Positions 1-6,415 of a DNA stretch of 8,863 bases are shown in pieces. The stretch is from NCBI GenBank assembly GCA_021734595.1, contig JAIPIO010000166.1, positions 1 through 8,863 on the forward strand, in the 5' to 3' direction. The position numbers and the translations under genes were made by a program. Source of the stretch: Kiritimatiellales bacterium. Its GTDB lineage: Bacteria; Verrucomicrobiota; Kiritimatiellia; Kiritimatiellales; Pontiellaceae. Numbering within the stretch: the first letter of the stretch is position 1; every line of letters starts with the position of its first letter. The notes below the pieces were generated by a model. The model ran no database searches. It saw nothing but the letters and a program-made list of their open reading frames with translations, and was not told the DNA's origin.

Positions 1-896
1 AGCAGCGCACCCTGGCCGTCTTTCATCAACGCCAGAAGCCCCTTTTGCTTTTCCGGCATATAGATCGTCCGCAGCCAGTACTCGACCATGTAGAGCGACA
101 GGCGGATGCCGAGCAGCGACGAAGCCACCTGCTCCATCTGGTGCGCCTCGTCGAACACGACCGAGGCGAACGGCGGCAGCAGCGCGACCCCGCTGGACTT
201 GAGCGCCAGCGCGGAGAAAAAAAGATGGTGGTTAACCACCAGCACCTGCGCGTTGTACATCTCCTGTCGCGCAAACTGGAAATAGCAGCGCTCCGCCAGG
301 GAGCATTTTTTGCCGCGGCAGTTGCCGTGCTCGGAGCAGACCGCTTGCCGGATCTCAAAGTCCGGCGCCTCTTCCAGCTCCTGGAAACTACCGTCCTTCG
401 CCTTGCCGCTTTCCACCCATGCAATCAGTTTTTCAATCTGCCTCGATTTGTCGGATTCGAACATGTCGGCGGACGTCTGCCAGGCGCGGTAGAGGCGCCA
501 CAGGCAGATATAGTTTGAGCGGCCCTTCACCAGCACCGCCTTGAAATCGCGCCCCAGCGCCCGGCGCACAAAGGGGATGTCCTTGTACATCAGCTGTTCC
601 TGGAGCGTGATGGTGTAGGTGGCGACCACCGTGCGCGTTTCGTTTTCCAGCGCCGCCAGAATCTGCGGGACGAGGTAGGCGAAGCTTTTGCCGACCCCGG
701 TGCCGGCCTCCACGGCGAGGTGGTGGCCGGCACTTTCCGCATCGGCCACCGCGCGCGCCATCCGTTGCTGCTGCGGGCGCAGCTCGAAATCGATCCCGCC
801 CGTGTTGCAGTGCTGCTCCAGCAGGCCGCCTGGTTCGAAGAACCGGTCGGTAATTTCCGCCACAAGCGGGGAGGGGACTGGATCGGGTGAAATCAT
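1..896 (-). CDS. dinG: DinG-family ATP-dependent DNA helicase, N-terminal part (runs off window)
   Basis: Superfamily 2 helicase of the XPD/DinG group, which unwinds DNA 5'-3' and acts in repair and in resolving unusual structures such as R-loops. The 298 visible codons are uninterrupted from ATG 896 to the left edge; the family is about 630-720 aa, so the C-terminal half lies outside. Seen: an RPQQ Q-motif at residues 40-43, Walker A GTGVGKS at 65-71, and DEAH box at 249-252. Four cysteines (131, 193, 198, 204) are spaced like the 4Fe-4S ligands of E. coli DinG (C-x4-C-x5-C after a distant first Cys); Cys187 is extra. NHH at 222-224 matches the family. The start is preceded by AGGA 7 nt upstream; the same bases also form a -10-like TAGGAT 6 nt before ATG, so a leaderless transcript is possible. 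Divergent from the protease gene. E. coli-type DinG or the YoaA paralogue cannot be separated from this half. Confidence 0.93.
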   Translation of the reverse strand, partial: MISPDPVPSPLVAEITDRFFEPGGLLEQHCNTGGIDFELRPQQQRMARAVADAESAGHHLAVEAGTGVGKSFAYLVPQILAALENETRTVVATYTITLQEQLMYKDIPFVRRALGRDFKAVLVKGRSNYICLWRLYRAWQTSADMFESDKSRQIEKLIAWVESGKAKDGSFQELEEAPDFEIRQAVCSEHGNCRGKKCSLAERCYFQFARQEMYNAQVLVVNHHLFFSALALKSSGVALLPPFASVVFDEAHQMEQVASSLLGIRLSLYMVEYWLRTIYMPEKQKGLLALMKDGQGAL

Positions 897-945
897 GCGC
901 GCATCCTACCCCAAACCCGTATACCCGCAAAGCGCGGATGCAATT

Positions 946-961
946 TTTCCAGCCATGGGAC
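946..961. repeat. Degenerate copy of the TTCC-N7-GGAA palindrome
   Basis: TTCC at 947-950 and GGA at 958-960 flank seven bases (agccatg), one base short of the full GGAA arm. It lies in the divergent dinG/protease gap. Its centre (954) is 41 bp from the next copy (995). On its own it would not be called; it is listed because of the two good copies beside it. Confidence 0.45.
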
Positions 962-986
962 GTTTTTCAACCCTGTCTGGCGGATT

Positions 987-1024
987 TTTCCAATGCTTGG
1001 AAACCATCTTCCAATGGTTGGAAA
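987..1024. repeat. Tandem pair of TTCC-N7-GGAA palindromes upstream of the protease
   Basis: First copy 987-1003 has perfect 7-bp arms (TTTCCAA / TTGGAAA) around TGC. The second, 1009-1023, has perfect 6-bp arms (TTCCAA / TTGGAA) around TGG. Centres 995 and 1016 are 21 bp apart, two helical turns. The right arm of the second copy is the -35 hexamer of the promoter proposed at 1018-1046. Probable protein-binding site; the binding protein is unknown. Confidence 0.8.
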
Positions 1025-1046
1025 CCGCGAACAAGTAAGGTATGGT
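1018..1046 (+). promoter_or_regulatory. Promoter of the protease gene, predicted leaderless transcript
   Basis: TTGGAA (1018-1023) as -35, a 17-bp spacer, and TATGGT (1041-1046) as -10, followed after 7 nt (GAAGCCC) by GTG 1054. The arrangement is matched base for base in spacing at 2979-3007 before nadK (17-bp spacer, TATACT, 7 nt ending CCC, then ATG). Initiation about 7 nt past the -10 would place the mRNA 5' end at or within a base of the start codon. The hexamers alone are mediocre; the duplicated geometry is the real support. Confidence 0.6.
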
Positions 1047-1053
1047 GAAGCCC

Positions 1054-2370
1054 GTGAAAAAATTTGGATTCATTCTGTTGCTGTCAATTGTCCTGTTCGC
1101 GTTTGGAACCGCTTCCGCGGCCAGCCTGCGTATGGAGGGTGGGCGCATGTGGCTGGAAGCGGAAAACATGCCGTTGCCGGAAGTCCTCATGCTGTTTCAA
1201 GAACGCGGCGTCGCGGTGTTTGTGGATCCGGGACTTGCCGCCAAAATCGTTTCCGGGCATTGGGACAATGTGAGCGCCGAGTTGCTGATGGAGGAGCTGG
1301 TCGGCCAGGACAGTTTTGTGCTGGAGTGGCGCAGGCTCAACGGGCCGCTGGGTATGTTGCGGCAGATTTCGGCCATCCACGTTTTTTCCGACGACATGTC
1401 GGCCGCGAAGCCGCTGTCGCCCAGGCGCAAGGTGCTCGATGTGGTCAAGGGCGTGGATGGCGTCATGTATGTCCGGGGCGAAATCCTGATCGGCTTTGCG
1501 CAAGGTACCAATCCGGAAAACCTGAAAGAGCTGCTGCGCAAGCTCGGCGGCACGGTGGTCCAGGTGCTCCTGCCCCCCGGCGTTTACCGAATTAAGCTCG
1601 GCGAGGACATGCCGGTGGGAAAGGCCATGGAAATTGCCGCGGAACAGGAGGGCGTGAAGTCAACCGAACCGAACTTTGTGTTTCCAAGGATTGAAAACCA
1701 GTCCGTCAGCACTTCCATCCCGGGCGAAGGGGTCAACCTGCATCTGAACCCCGGCGAAAAGGCCGTGGCGGTGTTTGATTCCGGCCTCGATCCGCAGTAT
1801 GCCGATCTGGCGTTTATCAAGGGAACGTACAACGCGGTGAATCCCGACGAACCGATGAGTGATCCCTCGGGTCATGGAACGCTCACGGCGATGGTTGCAT
1901 CGGGAGCGGTGACGCCGCTCGGGGCGACACCGGCGGAAAGCGGGGTGCCGGTGCTGGCGGTACGCACCTTCGATGAAAACGGATATACGAGCAGTACGAT
2001 TCTAATGAATGCGCTGAACTATGTTGCCGAGGCCGGCGTAGATATCATCAACATGAGCTGGGGGTCGGAGACCGGCAGCGCCTTCATGGAGACCGCCATT
2101 GACTATGCCGCCCAAAATGGGATGACCCTCTATGCCGCGGCCGGGAATGAACCGACCGGTACGCCGATTTATCCCGCCGCCTATGATTCGGTCATTGCGG
2201 TGGGCGGCTTGAACGCCGATGGAAGCCAATGGGAAAACTCCAACTTCGGCGACTTTGTTGAGTTCTACGAGCCGGCCAAGGCGGTATTCAACGGGCAGTC
2301 CTATGCCGGCACCTCGATTTCCAGTCCATACGCCGCTTTCCTACAGTCATCCAAAGGAGGTTCGGAATGA
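1054..2370 (+). CDS. Secreted subtilisin-like serine protease (S8 family), short C-terminus
   Basis: 438 aa from GTG 1054. The start ATG 1042 is also open but lies inside the proposed -10 box and has no usable ribosome site; GTG 1054 also gives a classical signal peptide (MKKF, hydrophobic core, cut near ASA, residues 20-22). Residues about 25-83 resemble the small STN fold found at the N-terminus of secretins and TonB receptors (weak call). Residues about 142-210 look like a fervidolysin-type inhibitory propeptide. The catalytic domain has Asp242 (VFDSG), His274 (SGHGT), oxyanion Asn365 (AAGNE) and Ser421 (GTSISSP), so it should be active. It ends only 17 residues after the catalytic Ser, where subtilases normally continue the helix and add one or two more elements. 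Its last codons contain the ribosome site of the next gene, and stop and start overlap (ATGA), implying translational coupling. Substrate unknown. Confidence 0.88.
   Translation: MKKFGFILLLSIVLFAFGTASAASLRMEGGRMWLEAENMPLPEVLMLFQERGVAVFVDPGLAAKIVSGHWDNVSAELLMEELVGQDSFVLEWRRLNGPLGMLRQISAIHVFSDDMSAAKPLSPRRKVLDVVKGVDGVMYVRGEILIGFAQGTNPENLKELLRKLGGTVVQVLLPPGVYRIKLGEDMPVGKAMEIAAEQEGVKSTEPNFVFPRIENQSVSTSIPGEGVNLHLNPGEKAVAVFDSGLDPQYADLAFIKGTYNAVNPDEPMSDPSGHGTLTAMVASGAVTPLGATPAESGVPVLAVRTFDENGYTSSTILMNALNYVAEAGVDIINMSWGSETGSAFMETAIDYAAQNGMTLYAAAGNEPTGTPIYPAAYDSVIAVGGLNADGSQWENSNFGDFVEFYEPAKAVFNGQSYAGTSISSPYAAFLQSSKGGSE
2353..2360 (+). promoter_or_regulatory. Strong ribosome binding site for the peroxidase long form
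   Basis: AAAGGAGG, 6 nt before ATG 2367, inside the 3' end of the protease gene. It supports the lipoprotein start. Confidence 0.8.
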
Positions 2371-2936
2371 AATTCAAGACAATGGGCGCAGCGGTTTGCG
2401 CGGGTTTGATAACGGGTTGTACAGCGCAGCAGAAGGAGGTTCCAATGACTGGAATTTACGAAATCGAGGTGGAAACCATTGCCGGGGAAACCATCAAGCT
2501 GGATCAATACCGGGGCAAGGTGCTGCTGGTCGTGAACACGGCAAGCAAGTGCGGTTTTACGGGGCAGTATGACGGTCTGCAGAAATTGTACGAAACCTAC
2601 AAGGATAAGGGCCTGGTGGTGCTGGGCTTCCCCTCCAACGACTTCCTGAGGCAGGAGCCGGGCAGCAACGAAGAGATCCAGTCCTTCTGCAAGCTGAACT
2701 ACGGGGTTGATTTTCCAATGTTTGGAAAAATATCGGTCAAGGGCAAGAACCAGCATCCGTTGTACCTCTATCTCACCTCCCGCCAGACCAACCCGGAGTT
2801 TGCCGGAAAGATCATCTGGAATTTCAACAAATTCCTCGTCTCCCGCGACGGGCGGTCGATTGGCCGGTTCGGCAGCCGCACAACACCCGAAGACGGGAAA
2901 CTGGTTGCCGCCGTGGAATCCGCCCTCGCGCAGTGA
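2367..2936 (+). CDS. Glutathione peroxidase family (thiol peroxidase) lipoprotein
   Basis: 189 aa; reduces hydrogen or lipid hydroperoxides. Bacterial cysteine members mostly use thioredoxin, not glutathione. Seen: peroxidatic Cys62 in NTASKCGFT (Cys in place of the animal selenocysteine), Gln96 in LRQEPG, and the Trp151-Asn152 pair in WNFNKFLV, completing the catalytic tetrad region; Cys108 (QSFC) is a candidate resolving cysteine. The first 18 residues form a lipoprotein signal with lipobox I-T-G-C18 and no Asp at +2, so an outer-membrane-anchored periplasmic form is expected. A second in-frame ATG (2445, residue 27) with its own strong ribosome site starts exactly where ordinary cytosolic members such as BtuE begin, giving a 163-aa form. 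Overlaps the protease stop by 4 nt. A palindrome with 8-bp arms lies inside the gene at 2711-2729. Confidence 0.92.
   Translation: MKFKTMGAAVCAGLITGCTAQQKEVPMTGIYEIEVETIAGETIKLDQYRGKVLLVVNTASKCGFTGQYDGLQKLYETYKDKGLVVLGFPSNDFLRQEPGSNEEIQSFCKLNYGVDFPMFGKISVKGKNQHPLYLYLTSRQTNPEFAGKIIWNFNKFLVSRDGRSIGRFGSRTTPEDGKLVAAVESALAQ
2433..2439 (+). promoter_or_regulatory. Internal ribosome binding site for a possible cytosolic peroxidase form
   Basis: AAGGAGG, 5 nt before in-frame ATG 2445. It is as strong as the first site and well spaced; the codons it occupies (QQKEVP) form the linker after the lipobox Cys, where sequence is free to vary. See the dual-start finding. Confidence 0.55.
2711..2729. repeat. 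Intragenic TTCC-N7-GGAA palindrome, 8-bp arms
   Basis: TTTTCCAA at 2711-2718, TGT, then TTGGAAAA at 2722-2729: the longest perfect arms in the window. It encodes the conserved FPMFGK segment of the peroxidase, so it may be partly coding coincidence. Confidence 0.6.
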
Positions 2937-2947
2937 GGGCCGGATGA

Positions 2948-2984
2948 TTTCCAGGCACTGGAAAAAGATTTCCAGTGCTTGGAA
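2948..2984. repeat. Tandem pair of TTCC-N7-GGAA palindromes upstream of nadK
   Basis: First copy 2948-2964 has perfect 7-bp arms (TTTCCAG / CTGGAAA) around GCA. Second copy 2970-2984 is TTCC-agtgctt-GGAA. Centres 2956 and 2977 are 21 bp apart, exactly as in the pair before the protease. Distance from the second centre to the start codon is 38 bp in both cases. Confidence 0.8.
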
Positions 2985-3007
2985 CCGTTTGAGTCTGTGC
3001 GTATACT
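2979..3007 (+). promoter_or_regulatory. nadK promoter, predicted leaderless transcript
   Basis: TTGGAA (2979-2984) is the right arm of a palindrome and serves as -35; 17-bp spacer; TATACT (3002-3007) as -10; 7 nt (TTCACCC) to ATG 3015. There is no purine-rich ribosome site before ATG 3015, as expected if the mRNA starts at or beside the AUG. Confidence 0.65.
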
Positions 3008-3014
3008 TTCACCC

Positions 3015-3875
3015 ATGAAAAAGATCGGGGTCATTGTAAACATCAAGCGGGCGCGCGCCGAGAATGTGCTCGCGGAGTTTGGCCGCCAGGCCCGGGAACG
3101 GGGCTTTACCCTGTTTGCGGAAGACGAAGCCACCGGCGGACTGCTCGGTGCGGAGCTGCTCCCGATAGAAAAATTTGCCAGCAAAACGGATGTGGTACTG
3201 GCGATGGGGGGTGACGGCACGGTGCTCTACAGCGCGCGGGCGCTGCACGGTGCGGATGTTCCAATCATGGGAATCAACCTCGGCAGTCTGGGATTTCTGA
3301 CCAGTGTCAGCGATCAGGAAATCAGTCGGGCGCTGGATGCGCTGGCCAGCGGCAACTATAAGATTTCGGAACGGGTGGTGGCCGACTGCGGCATTTTCCA
3401 GAACGGAGGCCGCTTTGGCAGGGAACAGGCGCTCAACGATGTGGTGCTGGGGTGGGGGGCCTCCTCGCGGATCGTGACGCTCCAGCTTTCGATCGACGGC
3501 GAACCGATCGGATCGTTCATGTGCGACGGCATGATTATTTCGACGCCGACGGGAAGCACCGGCCATGCGCTCTCCGCCGGCGGGCCGATCCTGCATCCGG
3601 GCGTTGGTGCGTTCGGGATCAATGTAATCTGCCCGCACACGCTCAGTTCGCGCCCACTGGTGGTGCCGGACAGCAGCCGGATCGAGGTGGTAGTGGCCAA
3701 TGCCGCCAAAGAGCTGATCCTTTCGATCGACGGGCAGGACGAATACAGCATTGAAGAGGGCACTCGGATTGAGATCAGGAAGAGCCCTGCCGGGGTGAAG
3801 TTCCTGCAGTTTGAGGGACACAGCTATTTTTCCATTCTCAGCAAAAAACTCCACTGGCGCGGCTCTTCGCTGTAG
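3015..3875 (+). CDS. nadK: NAD kinase
   Basis: 286 aa, normal length; phosphorylates NAD to NADP, the only source of NADP in the cell, in the cytosol. Seen: the GGDGT motif at residues 65-69 (Asp67 is the catalytic base region), GINLGSLGFL at 86-95, the ND pair at 141-142, the STPTGST loop at 176-182 followed by LSAGGPI, RPLV at 213-216, and SIDGQ at 237-241. The C-terminus (KLHWRG) is also family-like. Start chosen at ATG 3015, which begins the canonical MKKIGVIVN strand. An upstream TTG at 2979 is in frame but lies in the palindrome and promoter and adds residues unlike the family. The gene stands alone with its own promoter. A TTCC-N7-GGAA palindrome occurs inside it (3259-3273), and another begins at the base right after the stop codon. 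Confidence 0.96.
   Translation: MKKIGVIVNIKRARAENVLAEFGRQARERGFTLFAEDEATGGLLGAELLPIEKFASKTDVVLAMGGDGTVLYSARALHGADVPIMGINLGSLGFLTSVSDQEISRALDALASGNYKISERVVADCGIFQNGGRFGREQALNDVVLGWGASSRIVTLQLSIDGEPIGSFMCDGMIISTPTGSTGHALSAGGPILHPGVGAFGINVICPHTLSSRPLVVPDSSRIEVVVANAAKELILSIDGQDEYSIEEGTRIEIRKSPAGVKFLQFEGHSYFSILSKKLHWRGSSL
3259..3273. repeat. Intragenic TTCC-N7-GGAA palindrome in nadK
   Basis: TTCC-aatcatg-GGAA, encoding the conserved VPIMGIN strand after the GGDGT motif. Arms beyond the four fixed bases have one mismatch. It could be coding coincidence. Confidence 0.45.
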
Positions 3876-3892
3876 CTTCCAATCCCTGGAAG
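3876..3892. repeat. TTCC-N7-GGAA palindrome between nadK and cydA
   Basis: CTTCCA-atccc-TGGAAG, beginning at the first base after the nadK stop codon. No T-run follows, so it is a poor terminator. No -10 box sits 17 bp downstream of its right arm, unlike the two promoter-linked pairs. The rest of the gap (3893-4023) holds possible -35 TTGAAA (3927-3932) and -10-like TAAAAT (3917-3922) hexamers that do not pair convincingly, and the cydA ribosome site GGAGA (4012-4016). Confidence 0.65.
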
Positions 3893-4023
3893 CATCAATG
3901 GATGGGGATCAATCGGTAAAATGGTATTGAAATGCCTTTTTATTCCCTGTATCCATGCCGATGCAATATATGCACAAAGGTGTGGATGGTTTCTGCCCCT
4001 TCGCCCAAAATGGAGACGCAATC

Positions 4024-5349
4024 ATGGATGCTGTTTTATTGGCACGAATACAGTTTGCCTTGACGATCGGGTTTCACTACATCTTCCCGCCGCTGACCAT
4101 TGGTCTGGGCTGGATGATCTTTCTGTACCAGTCGCGCTTTCAGGAAACCGGCGACCCCGCCTTCCGGCAGCTCGCCCGTTTCTGGACCAAAATGTTTGCC
4201 ATCAGTTTTATTGTGGGCGTGGCGACCGGGATTACGATGGAATTCCAGTTTGGGACCAACTGGGCGGCCTACTCGCGTTTTGTGGGCGATATCTTCGGGG
4301 CGCCGCTGGCCGCCGAGGGCGTGTTCGCCTTTTTCCTGGAGTCGAGTTTCCTCGGCATCCTGCTCTACGGCGAAAAGAGGGTTTCGCCGAAAGTCTACTG
4401 GTTTTCCAGCCTGATGGTGGCGGTCGGGGCAACCATGTCGGCCTTCTGGATTGTGGTGGCCAATTCCTGGCAGCAGACGCCCGCCGGCTACCGGATCGTC
4501 GCTGGCCGGGCTGAATTGACCAACTTCTGGGCGGCCGTTTTCAATGCGTCCACGCTGCCGCGCTATTTCCATGTCGTCTCCGGTGCGCTGGTGGTCGGTG
4601 TCTTTTTTATTCTCGGTCTGTCGGCGCTGATGATCCTGAAAAACAAACATACCGAATTTGCCAAGCGCTCCCTGAAGTCGGTCCTCATTCCCTCGTTCGC
4701 GGTAATCCTCATCACGATGTTCGTCGGGCATCATCATGGCTTCCAGGTGTCGCAGACCCAGCCGGCCAAGCTGGCCGCCTTCGAAGGGCTGGGGGAAACG
4801 CAGACGGAGGCGCCGCTGTTACTGTTCGGCATTCCCAACGAAAAGGAGGAACGCATGGACTTCGCGGTGCGCGTTCCCGGCCTAGTCAGCCTGTTTGTCG
4901 GCGGAAAATTCGACACGCAGGTACAGGGCCTGAAGGATTTCGCCCCGGAGGACCGCCCGCCCGTGGCGCTCACCTTCTTCTCCTTTCACCTGATGTTCTA
5001 TCTCGGGCTTTGGTTTGCGCTGGTCTCTTTTATCGGACTGGTCCTGTGGTGGCGCAACCGGATTTTTGAAAGCAGGCTGTTCCTGTGGATGGCGGCGCTC
5101 ACGGTCCCGCTCCCGTTCATTGCCAACGAGCTGGGTTGGATGGCCGCCGAAATCGGGCGTCAGCCGTGGGTGGTCTACGGCGAAATGCGCACGGCCGATG
5201 CCATTTCCGCCAGCGTTCCGGCCGGGCAGATCCTGGCGTCGATCATTATGTTTTCGCTGATCTATTCCCTGCTGTTTGGCGTGTGGATATTCCTGCTCAG
5301 GAAGCAGTTCAACAAGGGGCCTGGGCCGCTGGAAGGGGAGGTGGCATAA
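4024..5349 (+). CDS. cydA: Cytochrome bd ubiquinol oxidase subunit I
   Basis: 441 aa, inner-membrane heme-bearing subunit of the high-oxygen-affinity terminal oxidase; oxidises quinol and reduces O2 to water. Start at ATG 4024 (MDAVLLARIQFALT, family-typical) with GGAGA 7 nt upstream; an upstream in-frame ATG (3955) adds 23 polar residues that do not fit. Heme ligands by alignment to E. coli: His18 (E. coli H19), His183 (H186) and Met324 (M393) for b558; Glu98 and Glu106 (E99, E107). Quinol-site Lys249 and Glu254 match K252/E257. The GRQPW motif is at 378-382. The protein is much shorter than E. coli CydA (522 aa), lacking the long Q-loop insertion, so it belongs to the short-Q-loop type. His322 stands where E. 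coli has R391. It overlaps cydB by one base (TAATG). Confidence 0.97.
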   Translation: MDAVLLARIQFALTIGFHYIFPPLTIGLGWMIFLYQSRFQETGDPAFRQLARFWTKMFAISFIVGVATGITMEFQFGTNWAAYSRFVGDIFGAPLAAEGVFAFFLESSFLGILLYGEKRVSPKVYWFSSLMVAVGATMSAFWIVVANSWQQTPAGYRIVAGRAELTNFWAAVFNASTLPRYFHVVSGALVVGVFFILGLSALMILKNKHTEFAKRSLKSVLIPSFAVILITMFVGHHHGFQVSQTQPAKLAAFEGLGETQTEAPLLLFGIPNEKEERMDFAVRVPGLVSLFVGGKFDTQVQGLKDFAPEDRPPVALTFFSFHLMFYLGLWFALVSFIGLVLWWRNRIFESRLFLWMAALTVPLPFIANELGWMAAEIGRQPWVVYGEMRTADAISASVPAGQILASIIMFSLIYSLLFGVWIFLLRKQFNKGPGPLEGEVA

Positions 5350-6347
5350 TGCAAGCGCTGCAAATCATCTGGTTCCTGCTCATCGGTATACTCATCATCG
5401 GCTATGCCATTCTCGACGGCTTCGACCTCGGCGTTGGCTTCTGGCATCTGTTCGCGAAGAAGAAGAGTGAGCGCAGTGCGTTCATCCATTCCATCGAACC
5501 GTTCTGGGACGGCAACGAAGTATGGCTGCTCACGGCCGGCGGCGCGCTCTTCGCCGCCTTCCCGCCGGTCTACGCCACCGTCTTCAGCGGTATGTATCTG
5601 GCGCTGATGCTGGTGCTGCTTGGTCTCATCTTCCGTGCGGTGGCCATTGAATACCGCAACAAGGTCGACTACCCGGTGTGGGTGAAGTTCTGGGACATTG
5701 CCTTTTCAGTCGGCAGCATCCTGCCGTCGCTGCTGTTTGGTGTCGCCATCGGCAACGTGCTGCGCGGGCTCGAGCTCAACGGGATCGGCGACTACACCGG
5801 CGGGTTCTTCGCGTTGCTCAATCCGTTTGCGCTGCTGTGCGGGCTGGTCGGCCTCTCCATGTTTGCGCTGCACGGCGCGCTCTATCTGGCCATGAAGCTC
5901 GAAGGCGCCGTTGCCGGTAAAGCGAGCAAATGGGCATCCAAGGCCTGGTATGCATTTATTTTCCTGCTGGCTACCGTGCTGCCCTTCGGCGTTAAGGAGT
6001 GCATCCATGGGGTGAAGGAAATCCCTATGGCGTTTATCCTGCTCATGCTGGTTTCGAATTCCTGCGTGTACGCGCTCAACAGGAAGGGGCGGAGCAAAGC
6101 GGCCTTTTTGACATCGTGCTGCACCATTGCGCTGCTGATGCTGGCCGTGGCCAGCGCGCTTTTCCCCGTCATCGTACCGGCCTCGAACAATCCGGAGCTG
6201 AGCCTGACGGTCTACAATTCGTCTTCTTCGCAGCTGACGCTCACCGCCATGCTCATCATCGCCCTGATCGGCATGCCGCTCGTGCTGGCCTATACCGTCT
6301 TTATCCACCGGATATTCAAGGGCAAGATCACCGTCGTGGACGAGTAG
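5349..6347 (+). CDS. cydB: Cytochrome bd ubiquinol oxidase subunit II
   Basis: 332 aa membrane partner of CydA; it carries no catalytic heme by itself in most systems but shapes the oxidase and a proton path. Seen: the family N-terminus LDGFDLGVG (residues 22-30), WDGNEVWLLTAGGALFAAFP (53-72), and roughly eight to nine hydrophobic helices. Start ATG 5349 shares its A with the cydA stop codon and has GGGGAGGTGG just upstream, inside the 3' end of cydA, so the pair is translationally coupled; the longer open frame upstream is merely the antisense-free third frame of cydA. Neither cydX nor the cydDC transporter genes are visible in the window; they may be elsewhere. Transcription is expected to end at the hairpin at 6367-6415. 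Confidence 0.97.
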   Translation: MQALQIIWFLLIGILIIGYAILDGFDLGVGFWHLFAKKKSERSAFIHSIEPFWDGNEVWLLTAGGALFAAFPPVYATVFSGMYLALMLVLLGLIFRAVAIEYRNKVDYPVWVKFWDIAFSVGSILPSLLFGVAIGNVLRGLELNGIGDYTGGFFALLNPFALLCGLVGLSMFALHGALYLAMKLEGAVAGKASKWASKAWYAFIFLLATVLPFGVKECIHGVKEIPMAFILLMLVSNSCVYALNRKGRSKAAFLTSCCTIALLMLAVASALFPVIVPASNNPELSLTVYNSSSSQLTLTAMLIIALIGMPLVLAYTVFIHRIFKGKITVVDE

Positions 6348-6348
6348 C

Positions 6349-6367
6349 GTTTCCTGACATTGGAAAC
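6349..6367. repeat. TTCC-N7-GGAA palindrome just after the cydB stop
   Basis: GTTTCC-tgacatt-GGAAAC with 6-bp arms, starting 2 nt after the stop codon. Its last base is shared with the terminator stem that follows. Confidence 0.65.
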
Positions 6368-6415
6368 CGACCCGCTTTTTCTTCCAGCCCTTGGGAAAAA
6401 GGATCGGTCGGTTTT
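6367..6415 (+). terminator. Rho-independent terminator of cydAB
   Basis: Outer stem CCGACC (6367-6372) with GGTCGG (6406-6411), inner stem CTTTTTC (6375-6381) with GAAAAAG (6395-6401), then TTTT at 6412-6415. The tip (6382-6394, TTCC...GG) is itself a degenerate copy of the TTCC-N7-GGAA palindrome. Confidence 0.7.

Noticed and set aside
45..518. 157-aa plus-strand open frame opposite the helicase
   Set aside because: It is the complement of the DinG gene, whose motifs (DEAH, iron-sulfur cysteines) are clear on the other strand.
1042..1053. ATG 1042 as protease start
   Set aside because: It lies within the proposed -10 box with no usable ribosome site; GTG 1054 matches the nadK geometry and gives a better signal peptide. 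Either start leaves the mature protein unchanged.
2979..3014. TTG 2979 as NAD kinase start
   Set aside because: It would translate the palindrome and promoter and adds 12 residues before the family-typical MKKIGVIVN.
3955..4023. Upstream ATG 3955 for CydA
   Set aside because: It adds 23 polar residues before the conserved N-terminus, and the good ribosome site serves ATG 4024.
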